Origin: Aeromicrobium sp. Leaf350
GTDB lineage: Bacteria > Actinomycetota > Actinomycetes > Propionibacteriales > Nocardioidaceae
Assembly (NCBI RefSeq): GCF_916858655.1
Contig: NZ_CAKASL010000001.1
Span: 1,612,001-1,676,000 of the forward strand
Reading direction: 5' to 3'
DNA: 64,000 nucleotides
The notes below the pieces were generated by a model, which saw only the letters and a list, made by a program, of their open reading frames with translations, was not told where the DNA came from and did no database searches. Positions 8,754-16,250 of the stretch are shown here, one piece after another. How positions within the stretch are numbered: position 1 is the first letter of the stretch; the number at the start of each line of letters is the position of its first letter. A program made the position numbers and the translations under genes.

Positions 8754-9355
8754 CAGCGGAGCTCGGCCTCGAGGTCCTGGAGCACGTCCCGCCATGCCTC
8801 GTTCGCGTCGACCCACTGCTCGACCGCCGTGCGGAGCCCGGCATGGCTCCCGTCGTCGAGCAGGTCGGCGGCGTCCCGGCGCTGTGTGCCCGTGCGCTCG
8901 ATCACCACGTTGACCCAGTACGCGTCGAACTCCAGGCCGTCCAGGCCCTCGAGCACCTCGTAGTCCTCGTCGCCGCTGTACGTGCGCGGTGAGACCTGCG
9001 CCGTGCTGGCGGCGCTGTCGTAGACCGTCGGCTCGAGGTCCCACTCCTCCTCCCAGGCGCTGAAGTCGTCCAGCAGGCCGTCGGCGGCGGCCACGATCTC
9101 CTCGGCGACCTCCACCACCTCAGCGGTCTCGGAGTCCTCGACGGCGAGCTCGGCGAGCCGCTTCATCTCGCTGACCGCCAGCGACTGGTCGAGCACGTAG
9201 TCCTCGTCGGTCTTCGTGGGCTGCTCGTCCGACGACGTGGACTGGTCGGGGCTGCACCCGGCACCGCCGGGCTCCGAGCAGGTCTCGTCCTCCCCGCACG
9301 CCGCGAGCCCCAGCACCACCAGTGTCGCGACCAGCGCCGCTGCTCCACGTCTCAT
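8753..9355 (-). CDS. Second histidine-less DUF305-like lipoprotein, 200 aa
   Basis: Lipoprotein signal peptide with lipobox LAAC (Cys20), followed by a short Ser/Thr-rich linker. It shares with the neighbouring paralog the order EVAEEIVAAADGL, EEEWDLEPT, LEGLDGLEFDAYWVNVVIERTG, so it belongs to the same DUF305-derived family, again with no HH pairs. Two extra cysteines lie soon after the lipid anchor (ETCSEPGGAGC) and could form a disulfide. A TACCGT box ends six bases before the ATG at 9355, so this gene starts a two-gene operon that is separate from the copper promoters. Confidence 0.7.
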   Translation of the reverse strand: MRRGAAALVATLVVLGLAACGEDETCSEPGGAGCSPDQSTSSDEQPTKTDEDYVLDQSLAVSEMKRLAELAVEDSETAEVVEVAEEIVAAADGLLDDFSAWEEEWDLEPTVYDSAASTAQVSPRTYSGDEDYEVLEGLDGLEFDAYWVNVVIERTGTQRRDAADLLDDGSHAGLRTAVEQWVDANEAWRDVLQDLEAELR

Positions 9356-9433
9356 GGGTCGACGGTACGGACCCGGGAGCCTCGTGGCGAGGGAGAGAGG
9401 TCCCCTCCGCAAGGGCCTGGGTACGCTCGCGAC

Positions 9434-9862
9434 ATGTCTGACGTTCCCGGCCTCGACGGCCTCCTCGGGGTCGAGCACCTCGAGCTCACTGCCGACAAGG
9501 TCGTCGTGCAGTACACGATCGGCGAGCAGCACCTGCAGCCGTTCGGCATCCCCCACGGCGGTGTCTACTGCGCGGTGCACGAGTCGACCGCCAGCACCGG
9601 CGGGCAGATCTGGCTCGGCGAGAAGGGGGTCGTCGTGGGCACGAACAACAGCACCGACTTCATCCGCCAGGCCAAGGTGGGCGACACCATCACGACCGTC
9701 GCGACCCCGATCCACCGAGGCCGCACGCAGCAGCTGTGGCGCCTCGAGACGACCGACGCGGACGGCAAGCTGATCGCGCAGGGCCAGGTGCGTCTGGCCA
9801 ACCTCGACCTCCCCGTCCCACCGGAGGCGCTCGCGCGCTACCGGGCCATGACGCAGGAGTAG
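9434..9862 (+). CDS. PaaI-family hotdog thioesterase, 142 aa
   Basis: A single hotdog domain of typical length. The active-site region PFGIPHGGVYCAVHESTASTGG (about residues 37-58) has the HGG turn and acidic residue of PaaI-type acyl-CoA thioesterases, and GTNNSTDFIRQAKVGD is the conserved N-x-x-x-x-F-x-x-x-x-x-G-D strand. It likely hydrolyses aryl- or acyl-CoA in the cytosol. The start is supported by a TACGCT box ending six bases before the ATG. It diverges from the lipoprotein pair at 9355. Confidence 0.85.
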   Translation: MSDVPGLDGLLGVEHLELTADKVVVQYTIGEQHLQPFGIPHGGVYCAVHESTASTGGQIWLGEKGVVVGTNNSTDFIRQAKVGDTITTVATPIHRGRTQQLWRLETTDADGKLIAQGQVRLANLDLPVPPEALARYRAMTQE

Positions 9863-9868
9863 GCTGGG

Positions 9869-9955
9869 CCTGCCCGGCGACTGGCGTTGAGGTGGGAGAC
9901 CACCAGGGAGCCGGGCAGCTCACGACATCGGGACCGTTCGCCTGGGCCCACGAGT
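9869..9955 (+). ncRNA. ZTP (pfl-type) riboswitch before serA
   Basis: The leader holds the conserved pieces of the ZTP aptamer in order: GACTGGCG (9879-9886), helix GGTGG/CCACC (9891-9895 with 9900-9904) followed by GGGAGC, and, after a variable stretch, the CGCCTGGGC element (9939-9947). The outer helix CTGCCCGG/CCGGGCAG (9870-9877 with 9911-9918) pairs perfectly. ZTP riboswitches sense the purine intermediate ZMP/ZTP and switch on one-carbon genes. Serine is the main one-carbon donor, so control of serA is logical. I see no clear terminator stem, so translational control is possible. Confidence 0.82.
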
Positions 9956-9998
9956 CAGCCCCTGACCACCGTCAGCCCTGACCCGGGAGGCCCCCTAC

Positions 9999-11258
9999 AT
10001 GACGATGACGACGATGACCCACGACACCACACTTCCTGCCCGCCGCCTCGACGACGCCGACGTGCGCGTCCTGCTGCTGGAGAACATCCACGCCGACGGC
10101 CGCGACTTCCTGCGCGGCAAGGGCTACCAGGTCGAGACCCAGGACGGGGCGCTCGGCGAGGACGACCTCATCGAGGCCATCCAGGGCGTCCACCTGCTCG
10201 GCATCCGCTCGACGACCTACATCACGCCCAAGGTCCTCGAGCACGCCCCGGACCTGCTCGCCATCGGCGCGTTCTGCATCGGCACCAACCAGATCGACCT
10301 GGCGGCCACGTCCCGCGCCGGCATCGCGGTCTTCAACGCGCCGTACTCCAACACGCGCTCGGTCGTGGAGCTCGCGATCGCCGAGATCATCTCGCTCGCG
10401 CGGCGCCTGCACGAGAAGTCCACCGACATGCACCGCGGCGTGTGGAACAAGTCGGCCGCCGGCAGCCACGAGATCCGCGGACGCACGCTCGGCATCGTCG
10501 GCTACGGCAACATCGGCAGCCAGCTGTCGGTCATCGCCGAGGCCCTCGGCCTGAAGGTCATCTTCTTCGACATCGACGACAAGCTCGCGCTCGGCAACGC
10601 CAAGCGCTGCTCCACGCTCGAGGAGCTGCTCGGCGAGGCCGACGTCGTGACGCTGCACGTCGACGGTCGTCCCGGCAACGCCGGCTTCTTCGGCCCGGAG
10701 CAGTTCGACGCGATGAAGCCGCGTTCCCTGTTCCTCAACCTGTCCCGCGGCATCGCGGTCGACACCGAGTCGCTGCGCGGGCACCTGGAGTCGGGTCACA
10801 TCGCCGGCGCCGCGCTCGACGTCTTCCCCGTGGAGCCGAAGCGCCAGGGCGACCCGTTCAGCTCCGAGCTGCAGGGCATCCCCAACGTGATCCTGACGCC
10901 GCACGTCGGTGGCTCCACCGAGGAGGCCCAGCAGGACATCGGCCGCTTCGTCGCCTCGAAGCTGCGCTCCTACGCGTCCTTCGGTGGCACGTCCTTGAGC
11001 GTGAACTTCCCGGAGATGAACCTGCCGGCCGATCCCGCCAAGAAGCGCGTCGCCTACGTGCACGAGAATGCCCCGGGCGTGCTCGCGCGCATCAACACGC
11101 TGCTGGGCGAGCACGAGGTCAACATCGAGGGGCAGCAGCTCGCCACGCGCGGCGAGCTCGGCTACGCCGTCACCGACGTCGCGACCGACGTCGGCCCCGC
11201 GGTGCTCGCGGCGCTCGCGGCGCTGCCCGAGACGATCCGCGTCCGCCAGCTCAGCTAG
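9999..11258 (+). CDS. serA: D-3-phosphoglycerate dehydrogenase SerA, 419 aa
   Basis: First enzyme of serine biosynthesis: NAD-dependent oxidation of 3-phosphoglycerate. The protein is of the short E. coli-like type with one ACT domain. The Rossmann motif GIVGYGNIGSQ is near residues 165-175, followed by LNLSRGIAVD and the catalytic-histidine motif TPHVGGSTEEAQ near residues 298-310. The C-terminal ACT domain (from about residue 347, VAYVHENAPGVLARINTLL) likely binds serine for feedback inhibition. GGGAGG lies about nine bases upstream of the ATG. The ZTP riboswitch controls it. Its last eight bases overlap the convergent membrane protein gene. Confidence 0.93.
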   Translation: MTMTTMTHDTTLPARRLDDADVRVLLLENIHADGRDFLRGKGYQVETQDGALGEDDLIEAIQGVHLLGIRSTTYITPKVLEHAPDLLAIGAFCIGTNQIDLAATSRAGIAVFNAPYSNTRSVVELAIAEIISLARRLHEKSTDMHRGVWNKSAAGSHEIRGRTLGIVGYGNIGSQLSVIAEALGLKVIFFDIDDKLALGNAKRCSTLEELLGEADVVTLHVDGRPGNAGFFGPEQFDAMKPRSLFLNLSRGIAVDTESLRGHLESGHIAGAALDVFPVEPKRQGDPFSSELQGIPNVILTPHVGGSTEEAQQDIGRFVASKLRSYASFGGTSLSVNFPEMNLPADPAKKRVAYVHENAPGVLARINTLLGEHEVNIEGQQLATRGELGYAVTDVATDVGPAVLAALAALPETIRVRQLS

Positions 11259-11694
11259 TCGGGCGGCTCGCCGACGCGCGAGGCGATGGCACGAGCAGGG
11301 CCAGGGCTCCGGCGGCCGTGGCGACGACCGTGCCGGCCAGGGTCATCCAGAGACCCCAGGCGGCCTCGCGCGTCCGCGTGCCTCCGACCTCGTACTGGGC
11401 GACGTCGGCGGCGGTCGAGGTGACGATGCTGAACGCTGCCAGCGCCGTGAACAGCAGGGCCAGGTAGGCGAGCGGCAGCACGACCCAGCGGACCGCGGCG
11501 GCGACGTGGGGCGGGCCGAACCCGAGCACCCCGGCCAGGGCGACCAGCACCGCGAGGGCCAGCGGCACGGTGCCCACGCTGTTGATCCCGGCGTAGGAGG
11601 TCTCCTCGATCGTGCTCCACGGACCGACGCAGCCGATGATCACCATCGTGGTGCCGACCAGGGCCAGGGCAGCCATGAGGCGGAGCTGGTTCAT
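11251..11694 (-). CDS. Four-helix membrane protein, tandem family member 1, 147 aa
   Basis: Begins MNQLRLMAALALVGTTMVIIGCVGPW and has four predicted membrane helices (about 5-25, 43-63, 70-95, 113-138) with a short extracytoplasmic W-S-x-I loop after helix one. The same plan and MNQ(L/I)R start are shared by the three genes upstream, so these are tandem paralogs. No domain name known to me. Its ATG overlaps the stop of the upstream paralog by four bases (ATGA), and its stop overlaps the serA 3' end by eight bases. Confidence 0.7.
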   Translation of the reverse strand: MNQLRLMAALALVGTTMVIIGCVGPWSTIEETSYAGINSVGTVPLALAVLVALAGVLGFGPPHVAAAVRWVVLPLAYLALLFTALAAFSIVTSTAADVAQYEVGGTRTREAAWGLWMTLAGTVVATAAGALALLVPSPRASASRPTS

Positions 11695-12107
11695 GACGCG
11701 GTCCGAGGCGTGCGGGCCAGCACCATCATGATGCTGCCACCGAGCAGGGCGACGGCGCCGGCCACGACGAGCCAGATGCCCCAGCTCACCGCCATGGCGC
11801 TGCTCGCGCCAGCAGCGTCGAACAGGCGGGCGCCGAGCGACTGCTGGAGGTGCATCGCCGTGAGGCCGAGGACCAGCAGGGCGAACGGAAGCACGAACCA
11901 GCGGGTGAACCTCGAGACGGCAGCCGTCGTGAGGGTCGCCACAGCGACCAGCGCGGCCGCCGCGGCCGGGTACAGCAGGAGGTAGCCGTTGCTGCTGACG
12001 CCGGTGCGGGTGTAACCGTCAGCGACGGCCCAGGGGCTGAAGCAGCCCACGACCACCAGGACGACGCCGACGAGCGCCACGGTCGAGGCGGTGCGGATCT
12101 GGTTCAT
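11691..12107 (-). CDS. Four-helix membrane protein, tandem family member 2, 138 aa
   Basis: Begins MNQIRTASTVALVGVVLVVVGCFSPW, the same opening as members 1 and 3. Four hydrophobic helices are separated by short loops, with a W-G-I-W motif before helix four (W-G-(L/V)-W in the paralogs). The ATG at 12107 is chosen because a TACCGT box ends exactly six bases before it; the longer open frame would include the promoter. It is translationally coupled to member 1. The region upstream is a copy of that before member 3. Confidence 0.7.
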   Translation of the reverse strand: MNQIRTASTVALVGVVLVVVGCFSPWAVADGYTRTGVSSNGYLLLYPAAAAALVAVATLTTAAVSRFTRWFVLPFALLVLGLTAMHLQQSLGARLFDAAGASSAMAVSWGIWLVVAGAVALLGGSIMMVLARTPRTAS

Positions 12108-12198
12108 GCCTCGACGGTAGGTGCGGTCGACCGGGATCGCGACGGGGAGCGCTCTCCGGAACAACGGCCGTCGTGACGAGGCGCCCCGGGTCACCGGA

Positions 12199-12642
12199 TC
12201 AGCTGGGACGCGGCGCGGCGTCGCCACGAGGCGACGGCGCGAGGGCCGCACCGATCCCGCCGATCGTCGCCACGACGGCCCCGACCAGGCTGATCCAGAC
12301 CCCCCAGGCGTTCTCGCGGGTGAGCGGTGGACCGTCGATCCCCTGAGCCACGTCGGCGGAGGTCGAGGTGGCGACGTCGATGATGATGACGACCGTCAGG
12401 AGCACGAGGAGCGCAGCGACGGGGAGCAGGAGCCACCGCGCCGCAGACGCGACCGCTCGTCCCACCAGTCCGCTCGCAACCACGACGAGCGCGACCAGGC
12501 CGGCGAGGGCCCAGGCGGCCTCCGAGCCGCTCAGGCCCGGGTAGGTCCGGTCGCCGATGCTGCTCCACGGTGCGAGCGCGCCGACGATCCAGACGACGGC
12601 GCCGAGCGCCATGACCCCCGTGGCGATCCTGAGCTGGTTCAT
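12199..12642 (-). CDS. Four-helix membrane protein, tandem family member 3, 147 aa
   Basis: Begins MNQLRIATGVMALGAVVWIVGALAPWSSIGDRTYPG, closest to member 1 (PWSTIEETSYAG). Four membrane helices, a conserved TSTSADVAQ segment (TSTAADVAQ in member 1) and an ENAWGVWISL motif before the last helix. A TACCGT box lies six bases before the ATG at 12642, and the 60 bases upstream match those before member 2. Role unknown; the small size and repeated operon-like array suggest subunits of one membrane assembly or paralogs diverging after duplication. Confidence 0.7.
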   Translation of the reverse strand: MNQLRIATGVMALGAVVWIVGALAPWSSIGDRTYPGLSGSEAAWALAGLVALVVVASGLVGRAVASAARWLLLPVAALLVLLTVVIIIDVATSTSADVAQGIDGPPLTRENAWGVWISLVGAVVATIGGIGAALAPSPRGDAAPRPS

Positions 12643-12706
12643 GCCATGACGGTAGGTGCGCTCGGCGGGTGCCGCGACGGGGAGGGCTCCCCGGAACAAC
12701 GGCGGT

Positions 12707-13351
12707 TCAGGCGCTGGGCGGTGGCGGAGGCGGCCCCTGTGGGGGCGTCGGGACCTGCGGGGCGCCGGTCGATCCGGGGTAGGCCGGGCCCGTGGTCGGC
12801 CAGGCCGGCGCCTGCGGTGCGGGCTGCGGCGGGTGCGCGCCGGGGTGCGGCGGGTACGGCTGGGCCTGCGGCGGGTACGGCTGGGGATACGGCTGCGGTG
12901 AGTACGGGGTGGGGACCCACGGCGTCGCCAGCAGCGGGCGCGGCATCGGCGCGATCGTGAGCAGCAGACCGGCCACGACCGCCGTCACGGCACCGATGAG
13001 CACGACCCACAGACCCCATCCGACCGTGAGGCCGAGCGACGAGACGCCCAGCTCGGAGGCGAACTCGTTGCCCGAGCTGCTGATGTCGACGACGTCGATG
13101 ATCGCGACGAGGAGGGCCAGGAAGCCGAACGGCAACACGAACCACCGCATCACGCGCGCCACGGACAGGGGGGCGAAGACCCCGCCGGCGAACCCGCCGA
13201 TCAGGACGGCGAGCACCAGCGTGATCACGCCGTCGCCCTCGAGACCGCCCTTGGTGAAGCCACCGAAGGACGCCCACGTGCCGACGCTGCCGATCAGGAC
13301 CAGCAGCGCGCCGAAGGTCGCGAAACCGGCGAGCACCCGCGTGATGAGCAT
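12707..13351 (-). CDS. Four-helix membrane protein with proline-rich tail, family member 4, 214 aa
   Basis: Residues 1-135 repeat the four-helix plan of the three genes downstream (GSVGTWASFGG after helix one, VGWGLWVVLIG before helix four). It differs by a cytosolic tail of about 70 residues made of PYPPQ, PQPYP and GPPPPPP repeats. A TAGGCT box ends six bases before the ATG. Proline-rich tails often bind partner proteins, so this member may be the adaptor of the set; that is inference. Confidence 0.7.
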   Translation of the reverse strand: MLITRVLAGFATFGALLVLIGSVGTWASFGGFTKGGLEGDGVITLVLAVLIGGFAGGVFAPLSVARVMRWFVLPFGFLALLVAIIDVVDISSSGNEFASELGVSSLGLTVGWGLWVVLIGAVTAVVAGLLLTIAPMPRPLLATPWVPTPYSPQPYPQPYPPQAQPYPPHPGAHPPQPAPQAPAWPTTGPAYPGSTGAPQVPTPPQGPPPPPPSA

Positions 13352-13360
13352 GCCGAGAGC

Positions 13361-14182
13361 CTAGGCGGTGGCGTGCGACCCGAGGCGCTGATCCAGGCAG
13401 TCCGCCAGGGTCTCCGCGACGCCGGCCTCCACCTTCACGGTGGCGAGCGCGTCGCCGCGCGTCGTGCCGCGGTTGACGATGGCGACGGGGATGCCGCGCT
13501 TCGCCGCCGCCCGCACGAAGCGCAGGCCGCTCATGACCTGCAGCGACGACCCGAGCACCAGCAGCGAAGCCGACCGCTCGACGAGGTCGAAGCAGTGGGC
13601 GACCGTCGGCTTCGGCACGCTCTCGCCGAAGAACACGACGTCCGGCTTCAGTCGACCGTCGCACGTCGTGCAGGTCGCGACGACGAAGTCCTCGGTGTCC
13701 TCCAGCAGCACGTCGCCGTCGGGCGCCATGACCGCCTCGCGTTCCGTCCACCCGGGGTTCAGCTCCGTGAGACGCACCTGCAGGTCGGTGCGGGGAGTGA
13801 CCTCCCGGCAGTCCAGGCAGATGACGCGGTCGATGGCGCCGTGCAGCTCCACCAGGTCGCGGTGGCCTGCTCGGCCGTGCAGCCCGTCGATGTTCTGCGT
13901 GATGAGGCCGGCCAGGCGGCCCTCGGCCTCGAGCCCGGCGAGCAGCTGGTGCGTCGCGTTGGGATCGGCCGCGTGCATGCGGCTCCAGCCGACGTGGGCG
14001 CGGGCCCAGTAGTGCCGCTGGGCCTCCGGGGTGGCCGCGAACTCCTGGTACGTCATGGGCGTGCGCGGCGTGCTGTTCGGTCCGCGGTAGTCGGGGATGC
14101 CCGAGTCGGTCGAGACGCCCGCGCCGGTCAGCACGAGCACGTCGCCCGCGTCGACCATCAGCCGAAGGGTCGGGGTGCTCAT
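13361..14182 (-). CDS. Sir2-family NAD-dependent protein deacylase, 273 aa
   Basis: Sirtuin motifs are all present: GAGVSTDSGIPDYRGP (residues 20-35, NAD binding), TQNIDGLH (about 95-102), catalytic His in ELHGAI (about 113-118), and two Cys pairs CLDC and CTTC that bind zinc. Near the C-terminus, VLGSSLQVMSG and IVNRG complete the Rossmann fold. It removes acyl groups from lysines with NAD consumption. The Zn-pair spacing is long, typical of the bacterial class II type. A TACTCT box lies six bases before the ATG. Confidence 0.92.
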   Translation of the reverse strand: MSTPTLRLMVDAGDVLVLTGAGVSTDSGIPDYRGPNSTPRTPMTYQEFAATPEAQRHYWARAHVGWSRMHAADPNATHQLLAGLEAEGRLAGLITQNIDGLHGRAGHRDLVELHGAIDRVICLDCREVTPRTDLQVRLTELNPGWTEREAVMAPDGDVLLEDTEDFVVATCTTCDGRLKPDVVFFGESVPKPTVAHCFDLVERSASLLVLGSSLQVMSGLRFVRAAAKRGIPVAIVNRGTTRGDALATVKVEAGVAETLADCLDQRLGSHATA

Positions 14183-14275
14183 AGGTCAAGAGTAGGTCGC
14201 CGGTTCACCCCTGCGGCCGGTGCGAACTGTCGGTGGCGCGCGCCACGATGGAGGAACGGCACACGAGGGGGACCC

Positions 14276-14479
14276 ATGGCGCACACACGACACGACGAGG
14301 GCCAGGACGCAGGCTGCGCCGAGCAGGAGCGCACCGGCGACCACTTCGTCTGGGGCGTCATCATCGGCTCCACCACGGGTGCCGCGCTCTGGACCATGTT
14401 CGACGTCTGGTGGCTGGCCGGCATCGGCATGCTGGCCGGCATCGCTGCCGCCTCCTGGATGGACCAGTCCGACCGCTGA
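14276..14479 (+). CDS. Small membrane protein, 67 aa
   Basis: Hypothetical. A charged N-terminal 24 residues (HDEGQDAGCAEQER) precede two short membrane helices (about 25-41 and 45-61, separated by MFDVWW) and a C-terminal charged tail. The ATG at 14276 follows an ACGAGGGGG ribosome-binding sequence; the longer in-frame extension is antisense to the sirtuin gene and is not credible. No family recognised. Confidence 0.55.
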   Translation: MAHTRHDEGQDAGCAEQERTGDHFVWGVIIGSTTGAALWTMFDVWWLAGIGMLAGIAAASWMDQSDR

Positions 14480-14484
14480 GGGCG

Positions 14485-15018
14485 TCAGGCCGTCAGGTCG
14501 AGGAGCTTCTGCACCGTGTTGAGGTTGCGGGCGGTGCCCTTGACGCCGAGCCTGCGCCCGATCGTGGCGTCCTTCATCTGTGGTCGCCCGGCGCCGTCGG
14601 CGTAGCGCACGTGCATCTCACGACCCACGACCTCCCAGAGGTCGTCACCGGTCGGCACCTCGTGGGCCGCCGCGAGGGCCTCGGCCGTGGGCGCCTCCGT
14701 CAGGAACGTGACGTACGAGAACTTCGGCTCGACCACCTCGAACGGGTGGGCGGCCAGCGCCGCGGCGACCTCCTCCCGTGAACGGCTGATGACCTCGCGG
14801 AAGAAGCCGAACCGCGCCTCCACGGCCTTCTCGAGGGCGCGGTCGAACGCCTCGGGGTCACCCGGCGGCACGCAGAGCAGGTTGCCGGACGCGATGTAGG
14901 TCGAGACCTCGGTGCCGCCCAGCTCGGCGGCCACCTCCCGCAGCTCGGCCATCGGGAGCTTCGCGCCGCCCACGTTGACCGCGCGCAGGAGGTGCAGCCG
15001 CACGGGCGCCCCGCTCAT
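14485..15018 (-). CDS. DUF1697 family protein, 177 aa
   Basis: The opening LHLLRAVNVGGAKLPMAELREVAAELGG, then STYIASGNLLC, is the DUF1697 signature, and the length is typical. Family function is unknown. The ATG at 15018 overlaps the stop of the upstream oxidoreductase gene by four bases (ATGA), so both are one transcript. No membrane segment or signal peptide. Confidence 0.85.
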   Translation of the reverse strand: MSGAPVRLHLLRAVNVGGAKLPMAELREVAAELGGTEVSTYIASGNLLCVPPGDPEAFDRALEKAVEARFGFFREVISRSREEVAAALAAHPFEVVEPKFSYVTFLTEAPTAEALAAAHEVPTGDDLWEVVGREMHVRYADGAGRPQMKDATIGRRLGVKGTARNLNTVQKLLDLTA

Positions 15019-16058
15019 GCGCGGCTCGGGTCCTCGCCGACCTGCACCAGCAGCTTGCCGACGTTGCGCCCGGTCAGCAGACCGCGGAAGGCGTCGACCG
15101 CGTTCTCCAGGCCCTCCACGACGTCCTCGCGGTACTGCACCGTGCCGGCACCGACCCAGCCGCCCATCTCGCGCAGGAAGTCGGCGTGGTGCTCGGCGAC
15201 GAACTCGTCCTGGATGAAGCCGCGGATCGTCAGGCTCTTGGTGAGCACCCGGCGCAGCAGCGCCGGGCCCGGCTCGGCGCCCTCGCGCGGCTCGGTGGCG
15301 TTGTAGTCGGCCACGAGCCCGCAGACGGGGATGCGCCCGTAGGTGTTCATGCGGCGGACCACGGCCTCGCCCACGGTGCCGGCGACGTTCTCGAAGTACA
15401 CGTCGACCCCGTCGGGGGTGGCAGCCTTGAGCTGCTCGACGAAGTCGGGTGCACGGTGGTCGAGCGCCTCGTCGAAGCCGTAGACGTCGCGCAGGATCTT
15501 GACCTTCTCGGCGCCGCCGGCGATGCCGACCGCCCGGGCGCCCTTGGCGCGCGCGATCTGGCCCACGGCGGAGCCGACCGGTCCGGCGGCCGCGGCCACG
15601 ACGACGGTCTCACCCTCCTGCGGCTTGCCGATCTGCAGGAGCCCGGCGTACGCGGTGAAGCCCGGCATGCCCAGCACGCCGAGCGCGGTCGAGATCGGTG
15701 CGGTGGCGGGATCGAGGCGGCGCGTCTGGCGGGCCGGGACGACGGCGTGCGACTGCCACCCGGTGAACGCCAGGACGTACGTGCCGACCGGGCGGGTCTC
15801 GGACCGCGACTCGACGACCTCGCACACCGTCGAGCCGACCATCACGTCGCCCAGCTCCACCGGCGCGGCGTACGACTTCGCGTCGCTCATGCGGCCGCGC
15901 ATGTAGGGGTCGAGCGAGAGGTAGATCGTGCGCAGCAGCACGTCGCCCTCGCCGAGCGCGGGGACGTCGACCGTGTCGATCGTGAAGTCGTCGTCGGCCG
16001 GCTCGCCCACGGGGCGACGGGCGAGGCGGATCTGCGTGCTGGTCGTGGAGGAGCTCAT
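15015..16058 (-). CDS. NADP-dependent medium-chain reductase (leukotriene B4 12-hydroxydehydrogenase type), 347 aa
   Basis: A zinc-free MDR-superfamily enzyme: RTIYLSLDPYMRGRM near residues 44-57 and the cofactor motif AAAAGPVGSAVGQIA near 156-170 are those of prostaglandin/alkenal reductases, which reduce the C=C bond of enones with NADPH. The C-terminal half ends with YREDVVEGLENAVDAFRGLLTGRNVGKLLV, the typical dimer and tail motif. A TACCGT box ends six bases before the ATG. It is translationally coupled to the DUF1697 gene. Physiological substrate unknown. Confidence 0.88.
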   Translation of the reverse strand: MSSSTTSTQIRLARRPVGEPADDDFTIDTVDVPALGEGDVLLRTIYLSLDPYMRGRMSDAKSYAAPVELGDVMVGSTVCEVVESRSETRPVGTYVLAFTGWQSHAVVPARQTRRLDPATAPISTALGVLGMPGFTAYAGLLQIGKPQEGETVVVAAAAGPVGSAVGQIARAKGARAVGIAGGAEKVKILRDVYGFDEALDHRAPDFVEQLKAATPDGVDVYFENVAGTVGEAVVRRMNTYGRIPVCGLVADYNATEPREGAEPGPALLRRVLTKSLTIRGFIQDEFVAEHHADFLREMGGWVGAGTVQYREDVVEGLENAVDAFRGLLTGRNVGKLLVQVGEDPSRA

Positions 16059-16096
16059 TCCCCGACGGTACCGAGCCCCCCGACCCCCACCCCTCC

Positions 16097-16242
16097 GCGG
16101 TTTCCCACGAGACCCCCTACGACTTCGTCGTGGGAGGTGCCCCCACGTCGGAAACTTCCTGGGTTCACCCAGGAATCCCGCGTCGCGCGCACGAAGTTTC
16201 GTACGCTCGACGCGGGATTCGAGCGGTCTCGTGGGAAACCGC
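16097..16242. repeat. Palindromic intergenic repeat, family R, copy 1 (inverted)
   Basis: Bounded by outer arms GCGGTTTCCCACGAGAC and GTCTCGTGGGAAACCGC. Inside is a near-perfect palindrome built on AATCCCGCGTCG...CGACGCGGGATT (about 16174-16219), plus a small CTGGGT/ACCCAG hairpin. It is the reverse complement of the copies at 30590 and 32990. It sits just after the 3' end of the dienoyl-CoA reductase gene, so it may serve as terminator and mRNA end protector. Confidence 0.85.
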
Positions 16243-16250
16243 AGGTGGCG

